Shown piece by piece: positions 46,202 through 54,602 of a stretch of DNA of 64,000 nucleotides. The number at the start of each line of letters is the position of its first letter. The stretch's first letter is position 1. The stretch spans positions 1 to 64,000 of the forward strand of contig NZ_JAATOO010000011.1 in assembly GCF_011806575.1 (NCBI RefSeq), written 5' to 3'. The stretch is from Vibrio hepatarius. Its GTDB lineage: Bacteria > Pseudomonadota > Gammaproteobacteria > Enterobacterales > Vibrionaceae. The notes below the pieces were generated by a model. It made no database searches and was not told the DNA's origin. It was given only the letters and a program-made list of their open reading frames with translations. A program made the position numbers and the translations under genes.

Positions 46202-48952
46202 TTACTGCGCAGGTGATAAACTGTATTTTGTTTTCACAGTATTTGCACCAAAGGCCTCGGTTACTCTCTGGTTGAATTCTTCGAGCGAAATCGAGTTAGC
46301 CATTGCATCGGTATCTTTCAGCGCTTCGACGCCGTAACCGTGGATTAGGTAGCGAGTGTAGAACCAAGTTCTTTCGACTGGGTTCTCTTTTAATGGGTGC
46401 AGCGCGACTTTTAATTGCTTCGCAGCAATATCCAGCTCTTGCTGAGTTACGCCTTTCGCCAAATCCGCCAGTACCGTATCAATCGCTTGTTCTACCTTAT
46501 CGACATCTTTAGGCGCGACCTGCGCGTCCACTACCCAATCAGTGGTTGGTTCTTGATCTCGTGATACCGAATAAGCATCCGGCGCGTAATCTAAACCAAG
46601 TTCCTCACGCACGTATTCGGTCAGACGTTTCGATAGCACACGTTGCAGCATATCATCGATAAATGCCGTGCGTGCAGTGTCCGCTCTAGCGTCTGAATTG
46701 ATCACATTGACTGTGTATAGCGTGTTTTGCTCGTTATTTTCCGCCACCGTGACCAGCGCTTTTGGCTCAGGGTTGTATGCCACTTTGTAGCTTGGTGTAC
46801 TCACCTTTTCCAAAGGAATAGAGGCAATGTAGTGGCGCAATAGCGGAGTCACATCGGCTGGTTTTAAGTCACCAACAATCACAAACTTGTTGCCACGATT
46901 TTTACCAAACAACTCGTGGTGAACCGCGCGAATGTCTTCTGGTGTCACCATCGATAATGCTGGTGCAGACTGATTGTATTTACGACTCTCAGGTAAGTAG
47001 ATATTGCGGTTGAGCGCTTGTGTCCACTTACCGTGTGGCGTGGCTAAGTAGTTGCTCTGCTGCTGGATGTTTTCTTGACGAACCTTATCCAACTGGCGCT
47101 GATCGACATTAACGTTGGTCGTGATGTTAAAAATCACTTTAAACGCATCTGCCAACTTCTCTTTGGTTAGCGCCAGTTCTACCCCGTGGTGCGTACTGCT
47201 TATAAATGGGAATACTCGAATGCTGTTACGTGTTAAGTAGCTATCGAAGTCTGAGCCGTTGTAATCGCCTACTCCACTCTTAATCACTACAGGCACCGAT
47301 AAGTCAGCGGCAGCGAACAAGTTTGGTGTTAGCGCCGCGTATCCGCCTTGGCTAGCGTAGATAACACTGACGTGCTCATCTGTCGTTGGGTCGCTCTCAA
47401 GCCAAACTTCTACGCCGTTGGATAGCGTCCAAACATGAAAACCCAACTCGTTAGTTTGCTGAGCAACCACTTGGCCTGAGGCTGGTGGCTCCGTCAATTG
47501 GTTGTCACCTGCCGCTAGCGCGATTGGCTTTTCCCCTTTTTCGGCAAACTGGGCTTTCAGCGTTGGGATTCCTGCGTTTAATGACGCGATGGCTTGTTCG
47601 TTTTCCGCTGCGCGAAGTACGACAAATTCATCAGACAGTAAGCTGTGGATCTGTGCATTAACTTTATCTAGGGTAATCGAGTCAACAAACTGCGTTAGCG
47701 CCGCGCGGTAGTCTTGCTTTGACTGATTAACCTCGCCCGTGGAGATCGAGTAAGACTTAGCTTCAGCGTAATCTGGCGCGTCTTGCTGTGACCAGTCATA
47801 ATCTAGGTCGGTGAGTTGCTGTTTGTTCGCTGCGATAGACGCTTGGATATCGTTATCAGTCACGCCGTAATCTCTTAGCGTCGCTAACGTTGCGATAAGC
47901 AGTTGCTCGGCGGTTTCACGCTGCTCTGGAGAAAACGATACCGAGTACAACGCGACATTGTTCTTATCGATATCGATTGAAGCCGCAACTAACTCTTGAA
48001 CTGGCACTGCTGCATCATCAAATGCCGCGCTCAGTTTGCGATTGATAAGCTCAAGTGCGAGGTTATCAAACCAATCTTCGATCTGCTTTTCACGCGACGT
48101 ATACAGCGAAGGACCGCGGGTCGACATCAGTGTTAGGCTTGGCATATCGTACTGACCAACAGTATCTACGTAATCTGTTAGCGTTAAACGCGGCTTCTCG
48201 ACCGTATTGTCTGGCGCGGTTTCAGCCGCCGTCCAGCTCGCGAATTTTTGCTCAATCAACTGCTGAGCGGCTTTTGCGTCCACATCACCAGTAACGATGA
48301 TTTCAGCATACTGAGGATGATACCACTGTTGATAAAACGCTCTTAGGCTATCACTGGTTGTATTGCTAACTGACTCGACTGTGCCTACCGGGTCGATATG
48401 CTCCAGTTTAGTGCCTTGAATTAAGTGGTCGTAGTAACGTTCACTAAAGCCTTTGTTTTCCGGTCGGTTACGGCGAATTTCACCCTTGATCACGCCGATC
48501 TCTTTCTCAACTTCTGTTTGAGAGATCTCTAGACCGTCAGCAATATCACGCATCCACATCATGGCGTTTTCCAGTTGCGCATTATCAGGTAAATCGAGCT
48601 GGTAAACCGTCTCGTAGTAACTGGTGTAGGCGTTAATATCCGCGCCAAAAGAAAGCCCCGCAGACTCAAACATTTTGACTACGTCGTTTGATGTGAAATG
48701 GGTACTGCCATTAAATGCCATGTGCTCTAGGAAGTGCGCATAGCCCTTTTGCTGTTCGGTTTCATGGGCAGAACCGATATGAACGTATAAACGTAAAGAT
48801 ACGGGCTCTTTATCGGTTGGGTAGATATGGTACTTCACACCATTGTCGAGTTGGCCTTGTGTCCAATTTGGATCAGGCTGGATTGGTGTTGTGGGTGATG
48901 ATTGTGTGCATCCGACGATAAAAATAGAAACGATTAATAATATTATTCGCAT
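46202..48952 (-). CDS. M16-family zinc peptidase lipoprotein (PqqL-like)
   Basis: A 916-residue double-domain M16 peptidase. The lipoprotein signal is MRIILLIVSIFIVGC, with a lipidated Cys at residue 15. The inverted zinc motif H-x-x-E-H is GYAHFLEHMAFNGS (about residue 60), and the distal Glu lies in EKEIGVIKGEIRRN. A second, non-catalytic M16 half follows from about residue 500. Size and order match pitrilysin/PqqL-type periplasmic peptidases that degrade small peptides. AAGAAG is spaced seven bases from the chosen ATG. It is a single gene; the AT-rich gap upstream (48953-49188) holds its promoter and the MscS terminator. Confidence 0.93.
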   Translation of the reverse strand: MRIILLIVSIFIVGCTQSSPTTPIQPDPNWTQGQLDNGVKYHIYPTDKEPVSLRLYVHIGSAHETEQQKGYAHFLEHMAFNGSTHFTSNDVVKMFESAGLSFGADINAYTSYYETVYQLDLPDNAQLENAMMWMRDIADGLEISQTEVEKEIGVIKGEIRRNRPENKGFSERYYDHLIQGTKLEHIDPVGTVESVSNTTSDSLRAFYQQWYHPQYAEIIVTGDVDAKAAQQLIEQKFASWTAAETAPDNTVEKPRLTLTDYVDTVGQYDMPSLTLMSTRGPSLYTSREKQIEDWFDNLALELINRKLSAAFDDAAVPVQELVAASIDIDKNNVALYSVSFSPEQRETAEQLLIATLATLRDYGVTDNDIQASIAANKQQLTDLDYDWSQQDAPDYAEAKSYSISTGEVNQSKQDYRAALTQFVDSITLDKVNAQIHSLLSDEFVVLRAAENEQAIASLNAGIPTLKAQFAEKGEKPIALAAGDNQLTEPPASGQVVAQQTNELGFHVWTLSNGVEVWLESDPTTDEHVSVIYASQGGYAALTPNLFAAADLSVPVVIKSGVGDYNGSDFDSYLTRNSIRVFPFISSTHHGVELALTKEKLADAFKVIFNITTNVNVDQRQLDKVRQENIQQQSNYLATPHGKWTQALNRNIYLPESRKYNQSAPALSMVTPEDIRAVHHELFGKNRGNKFVIVGDLKPADVTPLLRHYIASIPLEKVSTPSYKVAYNPEPKALVTVAENNEQNTLYTVNVINSDARADTARTAFIDDMLQRVLSKRLTEYVREELGLDYAPDAYSVSRDQEPTTDWVVDAQVAPKDVDKVEQAIDTVLADLAKGVTQQELDIAAKQLKVALHPLKENPVERTWFYTRYLIHGYGVEALKDTDAMANSISLEEFNQRVTEAFGANTVKTKYSLSPAQ

Positions 48953-49111
48953 AATCATACTTCTTGTTATTTGTGTAATTGCACTATAACCCAAACGAAT
49001 GATTTTGTTGAATCTATTCCACAAATAAATAACGGTTAATTTTGTACGTATTACATTACACAAAAGCTGAGTGATTTTAGTGACATACCAGACATTTGAG
49101 TGTGCTCACGC

Positions 49112-49154
49112 AAAATAAAAAGCCCGTCTAAACACTAATGCTTAGACAGGCTTT
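49112..49154 (-). terminator. Terminator of the MscS-like channel gene
   Basis: A 13-bp stem with one mismatch, AAAGCCCGTCTAA / TTAGACAGGCTTT, then TTTTTATTTT on the minus strand. Confidence 0.9.
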
Positions 49155-49188
49155 ATTGGTTCATACTTTATAATTAGATTGTTGGCGC

Positions 49189-50034
49189 TCATTCAGCTTG
49201 TTTAGGAAAACGTTCCTCATATAACGCCATAAAGTCCGAGCGAATGTCTTGCTCAAGGTGAGTCGCTTTGTCGGTTGGACAGAACAACATAAAGTGTACG
49301 ATCTGCTCCCCTGTCGCTGCGCTGGTAATGTGGATATGTGGTTCAGAACCTGGAAGGTCGACACCAGCGTGCTTCTCAATAACCGTATTGTAACGCTTAG
49401 CAACTTCATGGAAGTAATGCGTACGCTCATCAATTTTCTCGATCATCAGCGGCACAAGCGGATACAGGTTAACGAAGTCAGGTACTACGATGGAAAAGTT
49501 ATGGAATACATAACGTTTCATAAAGTTGAGGTTCTTCACCGGATAGGTAAAGAACATGCTATTTGGCAACGTCGCGGTTTTACCCGTGTAGTGGTACTGG
49601 CCGTGGTAAAGGTCAATCTCTTGAATTACCGTCGCCATGACGTTGTGCTCAATCACTTCACCACAGATTTTGCCGACTTCAATCCAGTCACCGACGCGAA
49701 ACGAGCGCGAACTCGCCCGCTGAATAGAACCAGTAAAGCAGAGGATAATCTCTTTTGATGCGACCACGATAGCCACGGCAATCGCCGTCACCGATAGCGC
49801 AAACTCGCTGATCTCCGATTGCCACAGGATAAACAGCAGCAGAACCGTCAAGGCGGACGAGCTATTCTTGGTCCGCGACATCCAGTTGCGACGTTCTTCC
49901 GAAACAAAGGCGACATCACCACGAATTTTCGACAGGATCAGGCGACGCAGCAAAGCGATTATCAAAATAATCAGCGCAGTAAACAACAATTTGTGAGTTA
50001 GAAGAAAATCGATAACGACTTGTACTTTCTCCAC
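49189..50034 (-). CDS. MscS-family mechanosensitive ion channel
   Basis: A 281-residue membrane protein. Hydrophobic segments lie near residues 10-30, 60-75 and 80-100. The pore-lining and beta-domain region reads SVTAIAVAIVVASKEIILCFTGSIQRASSRSFRVGDWIEVG, the MscS signature. It would open under hypo-osmotic stress. The start is GTG at 50034 with AGGAG six bases upstream. It is downstream of the OmpA-lipoprotein operon on the same strand but separated by a terminator, so it is probably independent. Confidence 0.92.
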   Translation of the reverse strand: MEKVQVVIDFLLTHKLLFTALIILIIALLRRLILSKIRGDVAFVSEERRNWMSRTKNSSSALTVLLLFILWQSEISEFALSVTAIAVAIVVASKEIILCFTGSIQRASSRSFRVGDWIEVGKICGEVIEHNVMATVIQEIDLYHGQYHYTGKTATLPNSMFFTYPVKNLNFMKRYVFHNFSIVVPDFVNLYPLVPLMIEKIDERTHYFHEVAKRYNTVIEKHAGVDLPGSEPHIHITSAATGEQIVHFMLFCPTDKATHLEQDIRSDFMALYEERFPKQAE

Positions 50035-50065
50035 TCGGTACTCCTATTTATTCTTTTTGTTTTGT

Positions 50066-50090
50066 TAAAAAGGGGCATTATGCCCCCTTT
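50066..50090 (-). terminator. Terminator after the OmpA-like lipoprotein
   Basis: Stem GGGGCA / TGCCCC with a short loop, then TTTTT on the minus strand. It closes the giant repeat protein operon. Confidence 0.88.
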
Positions 50091-50100
50091 CTCTTATTTG

Positions 50101-51012
50101 CTAGTTTTGAGGCTGTTGCTCCTCTGGCAGCTCACCCTCTTTAAAAATGACAAATGCGCGCCGGTTGAGTGCATTCGCATCCAGTGTTTGTTCTTGTGTG
50201 ACAGGGTCTAGCTCACCAAACGATTTAACTTCCCACACATATTGCTTTGGATCTAGTTTCGTTTGCAAATATTGCAACACAGATTCCGCTCTTCGCTCCG
50301 CCAGCTTTTGGTTATAACTGATTGAACCTTGGTAATCGGTGTGACCAGCAATCAAAATCCGACCTTTCAAGCCCTGTAAGTTGCTAGAGAAATCATCCAA
50401 CGACGGTTTGTCACGCTCTTTCAGGTCAGCTTTATCAAAGTCAAAGTGCGACGTCATCGCCATGAATACTTTACGCTCTGGCTTTGGCGGCTCACAGAAA
50501 GGGTTTTCCGCTTGAGTTTGGGTTTGTTCAAACAGCACGTAGGCGCGGCGGTTTTTCGCGTTAGCTTCTAAGCTTGTACCTTCGGCAATTGGTTTTGATT
50601 TACCGTAGAACTTCACTTCCCAATCGTAGCGTGAGGCGTCCAATTGAGACTGCATATATGCCTTCACGGCTTCGGCGCGTCGCAGTGAGAGCTTCATGTT
50701 GTAATCATCTGAGCCTTGATAGTCGGTGTGTCCGACAATCGCAATTTGACCACGAAGATTGCGAATGCCCTTAATCAGCTTATCTACCGAGGCTTTGTCT
50801 TCCTGTTTGAGGTCTGACTTATCGAAATCAAAATGCGACGCCATCGCGATACGGATATCTCGCTCAGGAACGATACATTCACGGATCAAAAACTTTTCCA
50901 CGCGCGGATCACCAAACTTGTCGATGTTCTCTTTACTCACATAAGTATCTGTAGCGCAGGCGGATAGCACGCCCACGACCAACGGAATAAACAATAGGTA
51001 TTTTAGTTTCAT
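50101..51012 (-). CDS. Lipoprotein with two tandem OmpA-like domains
   Basis: A 303-residue protein. Lipobox VLSAC makes Cys about 18 the lipidated residue. Two OmpA-C-like peptidoglycan-binding domains follow (about 50-165 and 185-290), each with the same landmarks: SHFDFDKSDLK / SHFDFDKADLK, VGHTDYQGSDDYN / AGHTDYQGSISYN, and LRRAEAVKAYM / ERRAESVLQYL (the D and R residues bind diaminopimelate). The halves are clearly an internal duplication. The protein would tie the outer membrane to peptidoglycan at two points. It is the last gene of the operon, 9 bp after the outer-membrane protein. The ATG at 51012 is favoured by the AAGGG spacing; ATG at 51015 is adjacent. Confidence 0.9.
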   Translation of the reverse strand: MKLKYLLFIPLVVGVLSACATDTYVSKENIDKFGDPRVEKFLIRECIVPERDIRIAMASHFDFDKSDLKQEDKASVDKLIKGIRNLRGQIAIVGHTDYQGSDDYNMKLSLRRAEAVKAYMQSQLDASRYDWEVKFYGKSKPIAEGTSLEANAKNRRAYVLFEQTQTQAENPFCEPPKPERKVFMAMTSHFDFDKADLKERDKPSLDDFSSNLQGLKGRILIAGHTDYQGSISYNQKLAERRAESVLQYLQTKLDPKQYVWEVKSFGELDPVTQEQTLDANALNRRAFVIFKEGELPEEQQPQN

Positions 51013-51021
51013 CATTGCCCT

Positions 51022-54000
51022 TTAGATCTTACCAACCAAGTTGAGGAATACGCCTTGCGCGTCGTAATCGTCGTCATTGGCAAGGTTACTGTCGAAACCA
51101 GAGAAGTTGTAGCCGACGCCAACTTTGAAGTTGTCTGACAGGTGTTTGTTGACTGAGATAAGCGCACCGTGCTCTAGCTCGTCATTTTGTGTATCGGTCT
51201 TCCAGTGATATTCCCCCGTCACGTCCCACTCTTTGATGATGTGGTAAGACGCGCTTAAACCGTATAGGTCGATATCACTTTCGACACGCGCAACACTACC
51301 CGATGCACGCTCAAAATCTTCCATTTTGTCTTTGTGCGCGTACTTAGCACCCACATCCACTTTCGCGTTAACCGAGTAAATACCCTCTACTTCGATGATA
51401 TGCGACTCTTCGTTGGTGTAGCTGACGTCTCGGTCAAGGTTATCTTTATCCGCGATATAGGTATAACGGCTCAGCAGGTTCAAACGGTCATTGTAAATCG
51501 GGCGATAAGCAATACCGGCTGTTGCTTCAACAAAGCGCGCTAGTGTTTCATCGGTTTGGGCACTGACCGATTTCGAGTAGTTATACTTGCCAAACAAGGT
51601 GTACTCGTCCGTCAGGTGATGGGTATAGCGGTTGGTCGTCACAAACTGTTCGATTCGGCGTTTACTTGGGTCAACATTTTCGTTGCCTTTGTCGACCCTG
51701 AACTCGACCTTGTTTTTAAACGTAATATCATCCACGTCAACATTGGCAGTAAAAGTCACCGCTTTGCGTTGCGTTACTTCACGGATGCTAGGATCGCTCG
51801 CACTTGGCTTCTCGATTTCACCTTGTTGATAACCGATACCGAAGTCAACATCGTCACTCATGTCGTAACCAAAACCGAATGAGTCAATCTGCCCTTTGCC
51901 GTTGTTTTCATCAACAAACTGGTTCTCTTGATAAAAATCGACGCTGTCGGTTAAGTCGGCACGCTGACCAACGATGACATTGTTCTGCCCTTCGTAGTTG
52001 TCGTTGTCATAAGTTAGATAGGTGGTGTAGTCACTGGTTACGTCGTAGCTTGCGGTTGCCTGGGTCGCATCACCACGGTCACCTGTGGTGTATTCTGCGC
52101 CTAACGTCAGGTCATCAAATACACGGAACTCAGCACCAACCGTCACGCTATCGTTGTCATCGTACTCTTCGGTTTGATCAACCGTGGTTTGTCCTTTGAC
52201 GTAGACGCTGTTGTCGTTGTCCCAGATGTAATCTGCTCTCAGGCCCGCGAGTGTGCCTTTACCCTTTTCGTTGTCACGATTGAGTTCTTCAATCTGTTTA
52301 CCCGCTGCAGACACTTTGATGTGCTCCGTCAGCTTAAACTGACCTTCTAGCTCGGCTTGCTGGGTATCCGTTGTTTTCGTGCCATCAATTTTGGTCTCTT
52401 CCATCGACGTATAACGAGTAGCGAAGCTAAGTCTGTCCGTCGCTTGAAGTCTCAATTCGGTACCATAAGAGAGCTGTTCTAAGTCGTCACTTTGGCTCGC
52501 ATAGCTGTAGCCTGCGTCTTTGGTTTTGTACCACGCTTTTACGTCATTGCCGACCAAACCAAAAATATTCGGTGCGATGTCATAAAGGTTAGCGACACCT
52601 TTCACCTGAATCGAGTCACCCTCACGATCATCCAAATCGTTGCCGATTGGCGTAAAGGTTAAACCGCCATCAAACGAGACAAAGTTTGAGTCGGTTTGTC
52701 GACCTTCACTGCGTGCAAATTCGGCTTTTAGATACGTCCCTTCTGTCGCACGTAAAGTGAGGTCCGTGCCGTAAGATTGGTAGTTCTGGTTATCTCGGTC
52801 TTCGGTTGCGTAGTTCACGCCAATACCGATGTAATCGTTGGCCCAACCTTTAATGCGACCACCGTAAGTCAGTGAATCAATCACATCCGAACCTTGTGGC
52901 ACGTATTCATAATCCACCGCTAGGTAGTTTTCATAGCCACCAGCAGGAGAATCATCAATCACGCTACCAAAATTTTCAGAGATGATGTTACTTAGCGGGC
53001 GCATCAGAATAATACGGCCTTGGTATGGGTCGATTTCATAGTCACGACCAGACTGTAACGGCACTTCCTTCTCTGAAATGCCACTGTCTTTGTTGACGAC
53101 TTTTACGTAAACCTTGTCACTGCCTGGTACCACTTCACCGTGACGTAAAAAGTACAGTGAGCCACCTGTGCCGAGTAATTCATCGTGTGCGAATGCAGAA
53201 TCTGCCGCTGCTGCGAAGCCCACCACATTTAAACGGTCTTCACCAAACTGAGTAGTTGTGCGCGTGCGGAAGTCGCCTTTAAAACCATACAAGCTACGGT
53301 TGTAGTCATTATTGTCTGTGCCGGTTAAGCCCGTGTTGTAGTTACCCCACAACACTTGTGACTTGTCGTACTCCAGATCGATATACACCTTACCCTTGGT
53401 GTTGACGACTTTACGGATGTTCGAACCGTCGCCGTAGTCCGCGTAATAAAGCTCATCGTCATCTTCTAGAATATCGAACACATCTGACGTATCTGCAGCA
53501 AAAGGATGCTTAAACAGGTCTTTCACTTCGCCATCTTTACTGTCGAAGTGAGTGGTCATACGCAGTTTATCGCCAAACTTACCCTGACCAAAATACGCGA
53601 TACGGCCTTGGTTATAGATATCATCTTGGTATTGGTAGTTCACCCCCAACGCACCCGTGTTGCCAGTGACATTGTTACGACCAATATAGAAATCGGCGAT
53701 ACCTGCTTGCGAGTAGTAAGTGTCTGGAATACGCACGTAGAGCTGGTAACGGCGCTCATCACCGTTATCGAAGATCACTTTCGTCGGGAACAGATATGCG
53801 TCTGCTGGTAGGAATTGCTCCGCGTAGAGTTCACCTTCTTCCACTTCAAATTCGTCTTCGCCGATAACGACTTTATCAACACCTTTTAGACCCGTACCGA
53901 TAAACTTCGCCAAGCCCGCATTGGTCGGAATGTTATGGCGCATCAGCTTCGCTTTACCATAACGACGACCGATATCTTCTTCGCCGTCGTTGCGGTCGAT

Positions 54001-54555
54001 TTCCACTTCAGAATCCGGCTTCACCAGATCAACAACACCCACGCTGGTGACATCCATATTGCCGTCTTTGTCCCACGCTTTAAAACGGAACTGGAGCTGA
54101 TTGCCAACTTTAAACTGGTAGTCTAAATCGGTCGAACCATCCCAACTAATATCGATATCGTTAGCAAGCTCTGTGCCTTCAATCACTTTGATTGGATGCG
54201 CCAAAGAGCGGTCTTGCCCTTGGAAGATCTCCACTTGATAGCGCGACAGGTAGTAACTGTAGTTGGTGGTAATGGTAAAGTTGGCCTCGTCTTTGAGCTT
54301 GCCCTCTTCCACTTCCAACTCTTCACTAACGCTGACATCCATCACCGGTTCAAAACGCGTGATATCTCGACTCGCCCAGATAGCCCCTTCCTCAAGGTAA
54401 ATGCGCGAGCTGTCTTCCTGTTTATGGAGTTCAACCTCGATCCCTGTGGTCGTGCTTTCAATTTTTTGCATCTGGCTGGTATCTTTTGCCGCTGCCATCA
54501 CTGGGATGGCAGTCAACACACACATGGCCAATCGAGTTTTTCTGATTTTGTGCAT
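51022..54555 (-). CDS. Large beta-rich outer-membrane protein of the giant-repeat operon
   Basis: A 1,177-residue exported protein. The signal peptide MHKIRKTRLAMCVLTAIPVMAA is followed by a mature part starting KDTSQ. The N-terminal about 260 residues look like beta-sandwich modules; from about 290 to the end are alternating hydrophobic-polar strands with aromatic girdles, typical of an outer-membrane barrel (GIADFYIGRNNVTGNTGALG, ATYDVTS-type strands). The last residue is Ile in LNLVGKI, not Phe, so the usual BamA recognition end is imperfect. I do not recognise a named family and call no receptor or export function. The ATG at 54555 with GGGAG is preferred over a GTG at 54600. It follows the giant gene by 47 bp and precedes the OmpA-lipoprotein by 9 bp. 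Confidence 0.72.
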   Translation of the reverse strand: MHKIRKTRLAMCVLTAIPVMAAAKDTSQMQKIESTTTGIEVELHKQEDSSRIYLEEGAIWASRDITRFEPVMDVSVSEELEVEEGKLKDEANFTITTNYSYYLSRYQVEIFQGQDRSLAHPIKVIEGTELANDIDISWDGSTDLDYQFKVGNQLQFRFKAWDKDGNMDVTSVGVVDLVKPDSEVEIDRNDGEEDIGRRYGKAKLMRHNIPTNAGLAKFIGTGLKGVDKVVIGEDEFEVEEGELYAEQFLPADAYLFPTKVIFDNGDERRYQLYVRIPDTYYSQAGIADFYIGRNNVTGNTGALGVNYQYQDDIYNQGRIAYFGQGKFGDKLRMTTHFDSKDGEVKDLFKHPFAADTSDVFDILEDDDELYYADYGDGSNIRKVVNTKGKVYIDLEYDKSQVLWGNYNTGLTGTDNNDYNRSLYGFKGDFRTRTTTQFGEDRLNVVGFAAAADSAFAHDELLGTGGSLYFLRHGEVVPGSDKVYVKVVNKDSGISEKEVPLQSGRDYEIDPYQGRIILMRPLSNIISENFGSVIDDSPAGGYENYLAVDYEYVPQGSDVIDSLTYGGRIKGWANDYIGIGVNYATEDRDNQNYQSYGTDLTLRATEGTYLKAEFARSEGRQTDSNFVSFDGGLTFTPIGNDLDDREGDSIQVKGVANLYDIAPNIFGLVGNDVKAWYKTKDAGYSYASQSDDLEQLSYGTELRLQATDRLSFATRYTSMEETKIDGTKTTDTQQAELEGQFKLTEHIKVSAAGKQIEELNRDNEKGKGTLAGLRADYIWDNDNSVYVKGQTTVDQTEEYDDNDSVTVGAEFRVFDDLTLGAEYTTGDRGDATQATASYDVTSDYTTYLTYDNDNYEGQNNVIVGQRADLTDSVDFYQENQFVDENNGKGQIDSFGFGYDMSDDVDFGIGYQQGEIEKPSASDPSIREVTQRKAVTFTANVDVDDITFKNKVEFRVDKGNENVDPSKRRIEQFVTTNRYTHHLTDEYTLFGKYNYSKSVSAQTDETLARFVEATAGIAYRPIYNDRLNLLSRYTYIADKDNLDRDVSYTNEESHIIEVEGIYSVNAKVDVGAKYAHKDKMEDFERASGSVARVESDIDLYGLSASYHIIKEWDVTGEYHWKTDTQNDELEHGALISVNKHLSDNFKVGVGYNFSGFDSNLANDDDYDAQGVFLNLVGKI

Positions 54556-54602
54556 TTGGCTCCCATTAATCGCGGGCAATAGTATTTTTTGTTGTTCCAC
54601 GA

